A stretch of DNA of 64,000 bases from positions 1 through 64,000 of the forward strand of contig JADFZW010000019.1 in the NCBI GenBank assembly GCA_015232355.1, read 5' to 3'. The translations under genes were made by a program, and so were the position numbers. The notes beneath the pieces were generated by a model, which saw only the letters and a list, made by a program, of their open reading frames with translations, was not told the origin of the DNA and ran no database searches. Shown piece by piece: positions 46,656-55,991 of this stretch; position 1 is the stretch's first letter; the number at the start of each line of letters is the position of its first letter. The DNA is from Oligoflexia bacterium. GTDB taxonomy: Bacteria; Bdellovibrionota; Bacteriovoracia; Bacteriovoracales; Bacteriovoracaceae.

Positions 46656-48746
46656 ATGACTAAATTATTTTTTCTTTTTTCCTTGTTTTCTAGCATAATA
46701 ATTTTAATAACCTTTCGTGGTTTTCTTTCTACACATCCTTTAGGTAATGATGACCTAGCATTTGCCTACCCCTTAAGAATACTAATTAGTACATCAATAC
46801 AAAACGGTCAATTTCCACTCTGGGATCATTGGACTAATTGTGGTTTTCCTCTAGGTACCCTCTTACAATTTACTGCTCCAACATTTTCACCAATAATATT
46901 AATTCTTAGTATCTTTGGCATTTATTCATTAAAAACTTATTTGCTAGAATTAATTATAGTCTATATTATTAGTTTTATCGCAACTTATTATCTGCTTAAG
47001 GAATATTCCACAAATTCTTATATCTCTTCTATTTGTGCTTTTATTTATACTTCCACTCCTCTAATAATTTGCGGAATCACTATTACTTCTGATGCTATAT
47101 ATGCCCATGAATTTTTACCTTTATTTTTATTTGCTATAAAAAAAATTTTAAACTCTAAAATATATGGCATAGGATTACTTGTGTTTGCATCATTAATGAT
47201 GTTTATACAAGGTCACCTAGGAACTACAATTTTTTTATTTCAATTTGGTTTTGCATTTTGTTTAATAGAATATCTAATAAATATAAAATCCTACATACAT
47301 AAATCAAACTCCAACGTAATCTATGAGCAAGAAATAACAAAAAAATTGTTTTACTTTTTAATAGCAGGAATTCTTTTTCTTGGAATAATGAATTATTGTC
47401 TTCTGGAACAATATACTTTTTTTAAGTTTGATTTTAGTAAAATAAGATCTTCAGATGGCACTGTTTTTTCACCATTTTTTGCTTCATTAAAATTGGAATC
47501 ACTTTACACAATTTTTTTTCCTAATTATACTTACTATCATGCTAAAACTCCAGATATCATTTCTCCTCTTTTTATAGGCCAAATTAGTATTTATTTTATA
47601 ATTTACAATCTAATTTTAACTTATAAAAATCCTCGGACCATTTTCTTTATTTTATTTGCACTATTAATTTTGCTTACTAGTTTATATTCAGATTATTGGA
47701 TTGCCCGATTACTCGTAGATATAATTCCATTTCTTGAATCATTTCGCTGGCACTTTCACAATACAATATTGTTTGTCATGATCTTAATCATATTAGCAGG
47801 ACAAGGAATGTATCTATTTTTAAACGAACACAACAATAACAATTTAAAAAAAATAATCTCATTAATTATTTATAATTTATTGTTCATTGTTATTAGTACG
47901 CAGGTATATATTCAACCTGAATGGACAGTGCCATTTAATATCCTATACACTCCTCAATTTTATATTTTAATACTGACAAACCTGCTGATACTTACCTCCA
48001 TTCTGTCACAAACAAATCTATGTTTAGCAAATAAATTTTTCCAGACAAAACTTGCTCGACCAATTAATACTTTACATAAAAATTTATATTGGCCAATATT
48101 TCTTTTACTATTGTTTGATTTTTTTTCAGTTTTTATCAACATCGATTTCTTCGATGTAATAAAAAATTTACCCACAGCTGAGCTTGAAAACCGCAGAGTA
48201 GATAATTTTCCGTCACCTAATAACAATAGATTTACTTCGAATAATTTTTTCTTTAATCATTTCAATCTACAATATTACACAAAAATACCCGCAATTCTTG
48301 GTTATCAACGATTGATTCTTCCAGAAATAAAAAACTTACAAAATAGCGGAAATGAAACCCTCTTTAAGAAAACCTCTAAAATATTTTACTCAGCAGATAG
48401 AAACTATTTGCCTGACGATAATTCAAATACTTCAATAAAAATTTTAGATCTAACTCCCAATAATGTTAGTATCTCTGTAAACTCAACTAAAAATAATCAC
48501 CTCATTGTATGGAGTTCCACATTTACAAAAAATTGGAAAGCATCTTTAAACAATCAACCTCTCCAAATCTTTCCAACAGTTGATAATTTAATATCATTTA
48601 ACGTAAATAAAGGTTTTAATATTGTTAAATTCGAATATGCTCCTGCATATATACATTTATCATTTGCAATAATTTTCATATCAATCATCTTAACTATTTT
48701 CAGTGTAGTTTATGGAATTATAAAAACCCGAAATTTAAAAATCTAA
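46656..48746 (+). CDS. YfhO-like polytopic membrane protein, second copy
   Basis: A 696-residue protein with about 13 helices. The first loop, GNDDLAFAYPLR...GQFPLWDHWTNCGFPLG, is YfhO-like, with paired Asp replacing the SGDTYKHW of the first copy. A beta-rich extracytoplasmic domain near the end (VSISVNSTKNNHLIVWSSTFTKNW, broken here by function) precedes the last helix. Pairs with the GT-C-like gene before it. Its stop overlaps the convergent transketolase stop by 4 bp. Confidence 0.72.
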   Translation: MTKLFFLFSLFSSIIILITFRGFLSTHPLGNDDLAFAYPLRILISTSIQNGQFPLWDHWTNCGFPLGTLLQFTAPTFSPIILILSIFGIYSLKTYLLELIIVYIISFIATYYLLKEYSTNSYISSICAFIYTSTPLIICGITITSDAIYAHEFLPLFLFAIKKILNSKIYGIGLLVFASLMMFIQGHLGTTIFLFQFGFAFCLIEYLINIKSYIHKSNSNVIYEQEITKKLFYFLIAGILFLGIMNYCLLEQYTFFKFDFSKIRSSDGTVFSPFFASLKLESLYTIFFPNYTYYHAKTPDIISPLFIGQISIYFIIYNLILTYKNPRTIFFILFALLILLTSLYSDYWIARLLVDIIPFLESFRWHFHNTILFVMILIILAGQGMYLFLNEHNNNNLKKIISLIIYNLLFIVISTQVYIQPEWTVPFNILYTPQFYILILTNLLILTSILSQTNLCLANKFFQTKLARPINTLHKNLYWPIFLLLLFDFFSVFINIDFFDVIKNLPTAELENRRVDNFPSPNNNRFTSNNFFFNHFNLQYYTKIPAILGYQRLILPEIKNLQNSGNETLFKKTSKIFYSADRNYLPDDNSNTSIKILDLTPNNVSISVNSTKNNHLIVWSSTFTKNWKASLNNQPLQIFPTVDNLISFNVNKGFNIVKFEYAPAYIHLSFAIIFISIILTIFSVVYGIIKTRNLKI

Positions 48747-49291
48747 ACTCTAATATATGCAGCAACATCATTTAAAATCCACTCTGTAAATAATTTGTGA
48801 AAATCAAAATCATCGTTTTTATTTTGATGTGAGTTTTTGAGTAATTTTTGATAATTATTTTCATATGGATCATACACTTTTAGGCCAATAACATCAAAAA
48901 TCTTTTTATCATCCTCATCACAGCAGTGAGATTTACCTAAAAATTTAAAATAATTATTTGCTCCAGTACCAATAAATTTAACATTCAAATTTTGTAAAAC
49001 AACATCATTTCTAATTTGTTCTAGTGCTCTATAGACTAAAAAATTTACGATGGAATAAACAACAGGAATAAGTCCATCCATCGCCATACCGGCCGCAATA
49101 CCTACTGTTGCTTGCTCCATTACACCAACATTATAAATTCTCTTTGGAAAACTCTTTTTAAAATTATCACACACTCCAAAACCCATATCACAAACTAATA
49201 AGATAATTCTTGAATCCTTTTCAGCGTAAGGAATTAAATCATTAATCACTCTAGAGCGATAATTTATCTCAAGTATATTATTATTGGTCAT
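48743..49291 (-). CDS. Short transketolase Pyr subunit lacking the C-terminal domain
   Basis: About 182 residues: only the Pyr domain of transketolase, with the catalytic Glu in NVGVMEQATVGIAAGM. It stops where the Transketolase_C domain would begin, whereas the other copy in this window has it (334 residues). Loss of that domain is tolerated in some split enzymes, so activity is still possible. I start at MTNNN, 11 nt inside the upstream gene; MSYYM (49303) is another choice. Partner of the next gene. Confidence 0.75.
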   Translation of the reverse strand: MTNNNILEINYRSRVINDLIPYAEKDSRIILLVCDMGFGVCDNFKKSFPKRIYNVGVMEQATVGIAAGMAMDGLIPVVYSIVNFLVYRALEQIRNDVVLQNLNVKFIGTGANNYFKFLGKSHCCDEDDKKIFDVIGLKVYDPYENNYQKLLKNSHQNKNDDFDFHKLFTEWILNDVAAYIRV

Positions 49292-50114
49292 ATAGTAACT
49301 CATCCTCTGACGGTATTCTAAAATGAAATTTAGGAACATTCTCCATACATTTCAAACCAAAACCCTTTATAGTCTTTGCAATTAAAACTTGTGGCCCATT
49401 AATTTTCTTTTCTTGTTGATTAAAAGCATTCAATATTTTTATTAACGATTCAATATTATGCCCGTTTGTGACAGTAGCTACTTTACAACCAAATGCTTTG
49501 AATTTTCTTTTAAGCTCTATGTGAGGAGAGGTCACTGATAAAACATCTTCTAAAAAATCCATCGCCTGCAAATTATTATTATCAATAATTATTTTAAGAT
49601 TATATAGATTATGTTTTACCGCAAATTGAATTGCCTCCCAATTGCTTCCCTCTTGCATTTCTCCATCACCCACAATCACATATACTCTAAATTTTTCCCT
49701 CTTTAATTTGGCCGCAAATGCCAATCCTACTGCCAGAGGAAGACCATGGCCTAAGGAACCACAACTTGCTTCTAATCCTACATCTTCTCTACGCTCTAAA
49801 CATCCAGAGAGGAAACTGCCATTGTAAAAATTTTCAAAATCCTCTTGTTTTATTAGTTTTAAATCAGCAAGAATAGCATAAAGTGCATAACAACCATGTG
49901 CTTTAGAAAAAACTAGCCTATCTCTACTTAACCAATTTTTAATCTTACCTTTTCCAAGATCAATTTTCATCAATGAATAGTAAAGAGCTACTAATATCTC
50001 CACTGTTGAAAAGGATGGAGCAATGTGACCGGCACCATTTTTTACACATACACGCAGTATCTCTCGTCGTATGAATTTTGCCTTTAATTTCATTGCGTTT
50101 TGATTTCTTCTCAT
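49281..50114 (-). CDS. Split transketolase N-terminal subunit, second copy
   Basis: About 277 residues, the TPP half: GAGHIAPSFSTVEILVALYYS, the ThDP motif GDGEMQEGSNWEAIQFA...NN, and the closing AKTIKGFG...FHFRIP. The ATG (MRRNQNAMK) overlaps the HldE-like stop as ATGA, with GAGGAG just upstream, implying coupling. It diverges clearly from the other copy at 40960, so they are not a recent duplication. Confidence 0.87.
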   Translation of the reverse strand: MRRNQNAMKLKAKFIRREILRVCVKNGAGHIAPSFSTVEILVALYYSLMKIDLGKGKIKNWLSRDRLVFSKAHGCYALYAILADLKLIKQEDFENFYNGSFLSGCLERREDVGLEASCGSLGHGLPLAVGLAFAAKLKREKFRVYVIVGDGEMQEGSNWEAIQFAVKHNLYNLKIIIDNNNLQAMDFLEDVLSVTSPHIELKRKFKAFGCKVATVTNGHNIESLIKILNAFNQQEKKINGPQVLIAKTIKGFGLKCMENVPKFHFRIPSEDELLYDQ

Positions 50115-51649
50115 ATCTCCTCTAACCATTTTTTTATTTCATTCAGCTCAACCGGCACATTTCCTACTCTACCAACCGATATAGCGGCCACAATGGTGGC
50201 ACAAGCTGCTGATTCCATAATCGATCCTTTTACTGAGAGTGAAACTGCCAGGGCCGAGAGCATGGCATCTCCAGCGCCTACAACATCAAGTGGATTGGGA
50301 TTTAGGGCCGGGAAATGCTCTGTTTGAATATAGGATTTATTATCCGTCTTAGAAAAAACAATAAAACCATTGGGACCTAATTTTAAAAATAGATTTTCAC
50401 TCTCACTTCTCTCTAAAAGTTTTTTTCCCAGCATTTCAAGACCAGAGTATTTATCATTTACGGCCAGTCTTGCCTCTTTTTCAGTAGGAGAAATTAAAAA
50501 ACTATTTTTAAATTTAAAGAGATTACCTATCTGACTACTAGATTGCGAATCGGTTAAAATTTTTATATTTTTTTTAAGAGAGAGTGTTGTTAGTTCTTCA
50601 ATTATATTTTCCGTAAATAAACCGTAGCTAAAATCACTTATTACTATTGTATTAACTAGATTAATATTTTCTCTAATCTCTTTAATAATTTTATTTTCAA
50701 TTTTTTCACTTAAATACTTTTCTTCTAATCTGGATATTCTTAGTAACTTCTGTGCTCCGGCCACATAGCGAGTTTTAAGTGTTGTCGGTCGTGAATTATC
50801 TACTACAAATTTGCATTGAACTCCACTCTCTAATAAAGAACTTTTAAGATATTTCCCCTCTGCATCTGCTCCCACTACACTAATAAATATTGGTTGCGCC
50901 GATAATGCTCGCACATTTTGTGCCACAATCGCCGCTCCTCCAACATAGGATTTTCGTTCTAACTCTTTTAAGACTATCACCGGCGCTTCAGAACTCATTC
51001 CTAGAGGATCGCAAAAGCAGTAGTGATCTACAATAGAATCACCTAACACCATAATGGATGCAGATTTAAAATTATTGGCCAATGATTGCAGTTTGTTTTT
51101 ATCAATTTGATGCTTATTTAAAACATTTCTAAAGATAAACTTTCTCTCGTTTTCTAAATCATCTACTCTCTTTTCGTAAAAATCTGAATTAGTATAACGA
51201 ATATCTCCTGAACTAAAAATTATCTCTCCTTGATGATCTTCTATAATTTTTACTGCATCTTTAATTCTTAAATCTTTATTGTAGCTATCTTTAAATTCAG
51301 CACCTAAAATAAAAAAATTAGGTTTTATGATGGTAGCAATTTCACTTAGATTTTTATCTTCTACTATATATACAAAATCCACAATAGAGAGCATCGCCAC
51401 TCCCGATCTTCTCTCCTCGGCAGTATAGAATTCATTTTTAACTTGTTCTTCAATCATATTTGGGCCATGTATGGCCACAATCAAAAGATCAGCATGTTTT
51501 TTTGCAAATTCTAGAAATCGAATGTGCCCAGGATGGATCATATTAAAGTGTCCCTGGCATAAGGTAATTTGCTTACCATCATCTTTCAATCTCTGACAAA
51601 TGAGAGTGAGTTCTTTTTTGGAAGTTATGATTTTATTAGTTGAATTCAC
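50111..51649 (-). CDS. HldE-type heptose kinase/nucleotidyltransferase, domains in reverse order
   Basis: A 512-residue bifunctional protein. Residues 15-150 are a cytidylyltransferase-fold domain with the HxGH motif (IHPGH, His39/His42); residues 195-512 are a PfkB-type kinase with MVLGDSIVDHY, YVGGAAIVAQNV and the catalytic DVVGAGDAM (about 455-465). In Escherichia coli HldE the kinase comes first, so this is a domain-swapped fusion. In the heptose pathway it would phosphorylate heptose-7-phosphate at C1 and then attach a nucleotide, in parallel with HddA. Start GTG with weak Shine-Dalgarno. Coupled to the transketolase gene by an ATGA overlap. Confidence 0.82.
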   Translation of the reverse strand: MNSTNKIITSKKELTLICQRLKDDGKQITLCQGHFNMIHPGHIRFLEFAKKHADLLIVAIHGPNMIEEQVKNEFYTAEERRSGVAMLSIVDFVYIVEDKNLSEIATIIKPNFFILGAEFKDSYNKDLRIKDAVKIIEDHQGEIIFSSGDIRYTNSDFYEKRVDDLENERKFIFRNVLNKHQIDKNKLQSLANNFKSASIMVLGDSIVDHYCFCDPLGMSSEAPVIVLKELERKSYVGGAAIVAQNVRALSAQPIFISVVGADAEGKYLKSSLLESGVQCKFVVDNSRPTTLKTRYVAGAQKLLRISRLEEKYLSEKIENKIIKEIRENINLVNTIVISDFSYGLFTENIIEELTTLSLKKNIKILTDSQSSSQIGNLFKFKNSFLISPTEKEARLAVNDKYSGLEMLGKKLLERSESENLFLKLGPNGFIVFSKTDNKSYIQTEHFPALNPNPLDVVGAGDAMLSALAVSLSVKGSIMESAACATIVAAISVGRVGNVPVELNEIKKWLEEI

Positions 51650-51687
51650 TTTTTATCCATTCTTTTTACGAATAATGTGACCCCATA

Positions 51688-51718
51688 GAATTAGTACAAC
51701 AAACTGTTGCACTAATTT
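51688..51718. repeat. Inverted repeat upstream of the HldE-like gene
   Basis: AATTAGT-a-CAACA-aac-TGTTG-c-ACTAATT. No T-run on either side, so more likely an operator than a terminator; 39 bp upstream of the HldE-like start. Confidence 0.7.
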
Positions 51719-51829
51719 CTTATTCGGATAAGCTTCAGCAAAGGCCCGCATGTGTTTTAATTTTCTAATTAATTCTTTTTGTCACATCAATAAATAATTC
51801 CTTGGATTACAAAGATAGTTAAAATTATT

Positions 51830-53014
51830 TTATTCATTTAATCTATTGTCAATCAAGATATTAAGCAGTCTATGTGCTAAATAGATACGATTTCTCATTC
51901 GCCCCTTATTCTGCCCTTTTTTCTCTTTTAATATTCCCAATTTCACTAATCTGGCCACGCCATTCTTTACTGAATTGTAAGGGAGATTCCACTTCTTACT
52001 TAGCACAGAAATAGAGACTATCGGATTTACAAATATCTCCTCTACTAGCTTTAAGGCCGACTCTGGTACTTTTTTACTCTCTGATACTAATGCCAAATAG
52101 GTTACATGCAATTTAGTTATTCTGTGAGCATCATCTATTGCTGATTTTGCTTGGGTGATTATCCCATTTAAGAAATACTTTATCCAAGCATCCCAATCAC
52201 CAGAGCGACTAACTTCAAACAACCTGATATAGTACTCGCTTCTAAACTTATTAAAAAATGCCGATAAATATAAGAGTGGTACTGTTAAAACCTCTCGCTC
52301 TAATAACAAAAAGATTATTAACAAACGCCCCAAGCGGCCATTGCCATCTAAAAATGGGTGGATGGATTCAAACTGATAGTGGATGTAAGCACATTGTATA
52401 AGCACAGGTTCTTTGGGTTCAGAGTGAATATATTTTTCTAATGCTGACAAACACTCATGCATCTCATGTGGAGGAGGTGGAACATACTTGGCGCCATTAA
52501 GAGTGCATCCAGGAGTACCGATCCAATTCTGACTTTTACGAAGTTCTCCAGGTGTAACATGTCCTCCTCGAACACCTTTCATTAACACTTCATGAACTTC
52601 AGTCATAAAGCGAGTTGATATTGGTAGTTTTTTTAATAATTTTATTCCATGTTGTAGGGCCTTAACATAATTTTGTACCTCTCTAATATCAGCAATATTA
52701 ACTTCTGGATCACTCTCTTCATTGGTGGCCTCAAATAATAATAGATCGTCCATGGAGGTTTGTGTACCCTCTATTTGAGAACTGGAAACAGCTTCTCTTT
52801 GAACATATGGGGTAATTAGCAAATATGGATTAGATATTGCTTTACCTGTTCCAAGCAGTTCTCCTATTAGGCGATCAGCATCTGAGAGTAGAGCTCTCAT
52901 CTCTTTATCATATTCAATTGCAGGAGGTAGTGGATGCGGTACAAATGCCCAATAGTTGGCCGATGTTTTTATACATTTACCAGATGTTGATTTTTTGAAA
53001 TCTTTAGGGTTCAT
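51830..53014 (-). CDS. Fic-domain protein (AMPylase), class II inhibited
   Basis: A 394-residue protein. The full catalytic loop HPFLDGNGRLGR is present (His219). The N-terminal inhibitory helix motif (S/T)xxxE(G/N) is seen in SSSQIEGT (Glu82), so activity is self-restrained. Residues 320-385 look like a winged helix. Such Fic proteins AMPylate cellular targets or themselves; many are chromosomal with unclear targets. It stands just after the AbiE pair, within an apparent insertion in the glycan locus. AGGAA precedes the ATG. A palindrome lies about 85-120 bp upstream. Confidence 0.92.
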   Translation of the reverse strand: MNPKDFKKSTSGKCIKTSANYWAFVPHPLPPAIEYDKEMRALLSDADRLIGELLGTGKAISNPYLLITPYVQREAVSSSQIEGTQTSMDDLLLFEATNEESDPEVNIADIREVQNYVKALQHGIKLLKKLPISTRFMTEVHEVLMKGVRGGHVTPGELRKSQNWIGTPGCTLNGAKYVPPPPHEMHECLSALEKYIHSEPKEPVLIQCAYIHYQFESIHPFLDGNGRLGRLLIIFLLLEREVLTVPLLYLSAFFNKFRSEYYIRLFEVSRSGDWDAWIKYFLNGIITQAKSAIDDAHRITKLHVTYLALVSESKKVPESALKLVEEIFVNPIVSISVLSKKWNLPYNSVKNGVARLVKLGILKEKKGQNKGRMRNRIYLAHRLLNILIDNRLNE

Positions 53015-53097
53015 TTCTTATTTTAGTTCCTACTGGAAGGGTTTAATAGGAGTTCATAATCATGAAATAACTGTTAACCTTATTGCAATATTACCAT

Positions 53098-53133
53098 AAA
53101 TCCTGCAATAAGAAATATATTATTGCAGGATTT
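53098..53133. promoter_or_regulatory. 14-bp perfect inverted repeat upstream of fic
   Basis: AAATCCTGCAATAA-gaaatata-TTATTGCAGGATTT. A further TATTGCAATA lies at 53081-53090. Either an operator for the Fic gene or a structure after the toxin gene; no T-run, so a terminator is less likely. Confidence 0.6.
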
Positions 53134-53160
53134 ATATTATCATAATTAAAATGTTCATCA

Positions 53161-54069
53161 TTAAACCATTTCCTCAATAATATGAGAGAAAAATTTGCTA
53201 TTCCACACTTTCAAGGCAAAATTATCATTAACAAAGGGTTCAACATCTTGAATCGCCTGTTGCCAATTAACTTTAGAAATTCTTTCTAATAAAAGTTGCT
53301 TTAGATCTTTCTTTAAATCTACATTACTCATTAATTTTTTATCTGCTACATGAGCATCAATTTTCGCTTGCTTTTGAGTTTGTAAAAATTTTGCCTCTAA
53401 GTATTTTAGATTGGGAATGATTTTATGTTTATGATACCATAGAAAGTCATAGTAATCCCTTCCTTTAACTCGATCTCCTCTCCAATTTCTACAAAGGATA
53501 GCATGCAATTTTCCTGCAAATAAACTTGGTAAATCCAAAATCTGATATTCAAAAGAGATTGGATAATTGTGATATTTTATTTCTGTGCTTGATTGATAAT
53601 TAGGTGGATTAACATCAATTTCAACCTTAACACAAATCTGATCATTTTTATTAATTCCCTTACTAGGATTATCAATTCCTTCAATTAACAACAAGTTTTC
53701 TAAGGTGTTTCCTTTAACAAATGCAGATTCTACATGTAAGTTTACATTTATTTTTTTTTTCTTATTTGTAGTTAATTTAAGTCCGAAACTTAGCAACTCC
53801 TCATCTATTCCCTTTATAAAAGAACTTATATCAAAGTGAAGATCTTTTTTTCTTAATTCAAAATCTAGATCCTCGGAAAAACGATCAAGTTTATGAGCAA
53901 TTCTTAGAGCAGAACCTCCATAAAAAGCAGCTCTTTCAAAAAAACCATGTCTAGATAATCCAAGAAGAATTATCTCTTGAATAATTTCTTTTAGTGCACT
54001 TTTATACTCCATTTTGGTCTTACAATTATATCTTTTAATCATGGATTCAATTGCAGGATGTATGGCCAT
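53161..54069 (-). CDS. abiEii: AbiEii-type nucleotidyltransferase toxin
   Basis: A 302-residue toxin of the type IV AbiE system. The nucleotidyltransferase core reads FYGGSALR then FSEDLDFEL (Gly52/Ser53, Asp67 and Asp69), followed by a conserved Lys in LFAGKLHAIL and the RGRDYYDFLWY block (here KGRDYYDF). The antitoxin gene lies 25 bp upstream. Toxins of this family add nucleotides to tRNA or other targets and stop growth, giving abortive phage infection. All motifs intact, so likely functional. Confidence 0.9.
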   Translation of the reverse strand: MAIHPAIESMIKRYNCKTKMEYKSALKEIIQEIILLGLSRHGFFERAAFYGGSALRIAHKLDRFSEDLDFELRKKDLHFDISSFIKGIDEELLSFGLKLTTNKKKKINVNLHVESAFVKGNTLENLLLIEGIDNPSKGINKNDQICVKVEIDVNPPNYQSSTEIKYHNYPISFEYQILDLPSLFAGKLHAILCRNWRGDRVKGRDYYDFLWYHKHKIIPNLKYLEAKFLQTQKQAKIDAHVADKKLMSNVDLKKDLKQLLLERISKVNWQQAIQDVEPFVNDNFALKVWNSKFFSHIIEEMV

Positions 54070-54094
54070 ATAATATTAACCTACCTATGTTAAT

Positions 54095-54727
54095 CTACCT
54101 CTTCGAAAAAGATATCAAGGTATTTATAAAGTTAATTACATATTCTTTGCTATGAACTTTTTTTATTTGCAAAAGAGTTTTTTTATTAAATTTCTTCAAA
54201 GCATCTTCGTCAATTCTCAAATCATCTAATAAATATCCTAGATGGTCTGACTGACTTTTTAAGTTTTTTATCTTCTTAAGAAAAATTAAATCAATTAATG
54301 CTTTTTCAGCAGATGCCATAAGAAAATTACCTTCTGCTTGTTGATGATACTCAATACCCACACTATAAATATCTACAGGTAGACAACTATAAGCAAACAC
54401 TCCAACTGGAGTTTGAAACATTTTTTTCCTTTTGAAACAAACAGATGTAATCAGATTTACTCTTTCTGGTATAAGTCCATGATGACTTAGCGCCCACTCT
54501 AAAGATATTGCCGAAGGACCGTAAACTAAATTCGCAAGTGATGCTAAAGAATAACCTCTTTTGTATCTATCACCTAATACATACAAATTTCGCCTAATCT
54601 TGATTAGCTCTCCATTTTTTAAAATATGGTAAACCTTGTCCTTAGGATTTTTTTTATCTTTATATAAATCAAGTAATCCGCTATAGGTGATTATGTTACT
54701 TTTTAACTCAAGTAGTGATTCTTCCAT
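54095..54727 (-). CDS. abiEi: AbiEi-type antitoxin / autorepressor
   Basis: A 210-residue antitoxin. It has an N-terminal winged helix (YKDKKNPKDKVYHILKNGELIKIRRNLYVLG, about residues 22-53, with the R-x-x-Y turn) and the AbiEi C-terminal region (ISLEWALSHHGLIP, ASAEKALIDLIFLKK). In this family the winged helix binds inverted repeats in the promoter and represses the operon; the perfect 35-bp palindrome 19 bp before this start is a natural target. Neutralises the AbiEii protein without direct binding in the known cases. Confidence 0.88.
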   Translation of the reverse strand: MEESLLELKSNIITYSGLLDLYKDKKNPKDKVYHILKNGELIKIRRNLYVLGDRYKRGYSLASLANLVYGPSAISLEWALSHHGLIPERVNLITSVCFKRKKMFQTPVGVFAYSCLPVDIYSVGIEYHQQAEGNFLMASAEKALIDLIFLKKIKNLKSQSDHLGYLLDDLRIDEDALKKFNKKTLLQIKKVHSKEYVINFINTLISFSKR

Positions 54728-54745
54728 CTTATCTTTTTTTTATTT

Positions 54746-54780
54746 CCTCCAGAAAGTATGATAATATCATACTTTCTGGA
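54746..54780. promoter_or_regulatory. 35-bp perfect palindrome, probable AbiEi operator
   Basis: CTCCAGAAAGTATGATA, one central A, then the exact reverse complement. Lies 19 bp before the abiEi start. Fits autoregulation by the antitoxin. Confidence 0.85.
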
Positions 54781-54803
54781 GATGTATATAAATCTTAAAA
54801 AAT

Positions 54804-55991
54804 TTAAATAAAATTCACATGCGGATGAGGATTGATTAGCTCCCATAGGTAGTAATTAACATTCTCCATTCTGCAATTTAATCTGCAATCACTCACCTTT
54901 AATTTTTCCTTTATATAGTTAATACTCTCCTTTCTCTTTTCCCCTCTCCAAATTTGAGCAAATGAATTATTATTTATATTACCATAATTAAAATGTTCGT
55001 TGTTAAACCAATTACTACATCCTAAAACATCACCGATCGCTGTAATGTAGCTCCAAAAAAAAGGTACTGAGTAGCAAGTTTTATAGCGGTCTTGGCCTTC
55101 ACTTTGTTCATTTTGTTCACTTCGTTCATTTTGGATGTAATGATTAATCGCTTGCGAGCGATAGATAATTTTAAATTTGTCAGTAGAAATTTTCTTTAAC
55201 TCTGACTCCAAGGAAAGATATCGCTCTTCTTTATAATCGATATTTGCATATTCACTAGTTATACTTAAAGGATGTTGTGAATATGGTTTTACTACTAAAT
55301 AATCTACACCTAAATTTGCTGCTTTCTCCGCCAATTCCAATACGCTGTCAAAATTATCGGGTAATAGTATAATCTGCATTCCTATAGCACAATCGTTTCT
55401 AAAATCTTTTCTAATAGAGAGTGCATATTTAATATTTTCCATTAAAATTTCAAAATCATTTGCCTTAGCTTTAGTTCCATGAATCTTTGAATAAGTTTCC
55501 TCGTTACCACCACCAACACTAATCTTAATCCATTTACAATTCTTAACAAAGTTTGCAATTTTTGTTTTATCTTTGATAATAAAATTTGTTGTAAGTGAAG
55601 TATCGATTTTGTATTCAGAACAAAGATCCAAAAGTTGTGGAAGATCAGGATGTAGAGTGGGCTCACCCTCTCCTGCAAACATAATGCTTTTAATTCCTAG
55701 ATCGGCAAATTCTTTTATTCTATTGGCCAGTATCTTAGTATCTAACTTAGAGATAGTGGAAGAAGAAGAGGTAGTGGAATTATTTACAAAATCCAAAGCA
55801 CAAAATTTGCATCGATGATTACAATAACTAACAGGAGAAATCTCCATATATATAGGAAAAATATTTTTTTCTTTCTCCCAATCACCAATAGATTTGAGCC
55901 ACTCACTAACTCTTTCCGGATGATAAATAAGTTTATGAGCATCAATCTTATAGTCATCATTCTTATTATGTGAATGAAAATGGTCTTTCAT
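54804..55991 (-). CDS. Radical SAM protein of the sugar-locus type
   Basis: A 395-residue radical SAM enzyme. An N-terminal motif HKLIYHPERVSEWL (residues 19-32) precedes the cluster motif CNHRCKFC (Cys57/61/64); GEGEPTLHPDL and LSLTTNF-like strands follow. The C-terminal part has SPASM-like cysteines (GCSNW, CRLNCRME) that could hold auxiliary clusters. The same N-terminal and C-terminal patterns recur in the fused GT2-radical SAM protein at 59449. Its start overlaps the nucleotidyltransferase end by 26 bp, so they are coupled. The reaction is unknown; the context suggests a nucleotide sugar or glycan. Confidence 0.82.
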   Translation of the reverse strand: MKDHFHSHNKNDDYKIDAHKLIYHPERVSEWLKSIGDWEKEKNIFPIYMEISPVSYCNHRCKFCALDFVNNSTTSSSSTISKLDTKILANRIKEFADLGIKSIMFAGEGEPTLHPDLPQLLDLCSEYKIDTSLTTNFIIKDKTKIANFVKNCKWIKISVGGGNEETYSKIHGTKAKANDFEILMENIKYALSIRKDFRNDCAIGMQIILLPDNFDSVLELAEKAANLGVDYLVVKPYSQHPLSITSEYANIDYKEERYLSLESELKKISTDKFKIIYRSQAINHYIQNERSEQNEQSEGQDRYKTCYSVPFFWSYITAIGDVLGCSNWFNNEHFNYGNINNNSFAQIWRGEKRKESINYIKEKLKVSDCRLNCRMENVNYYLWELINPHPHVNFI

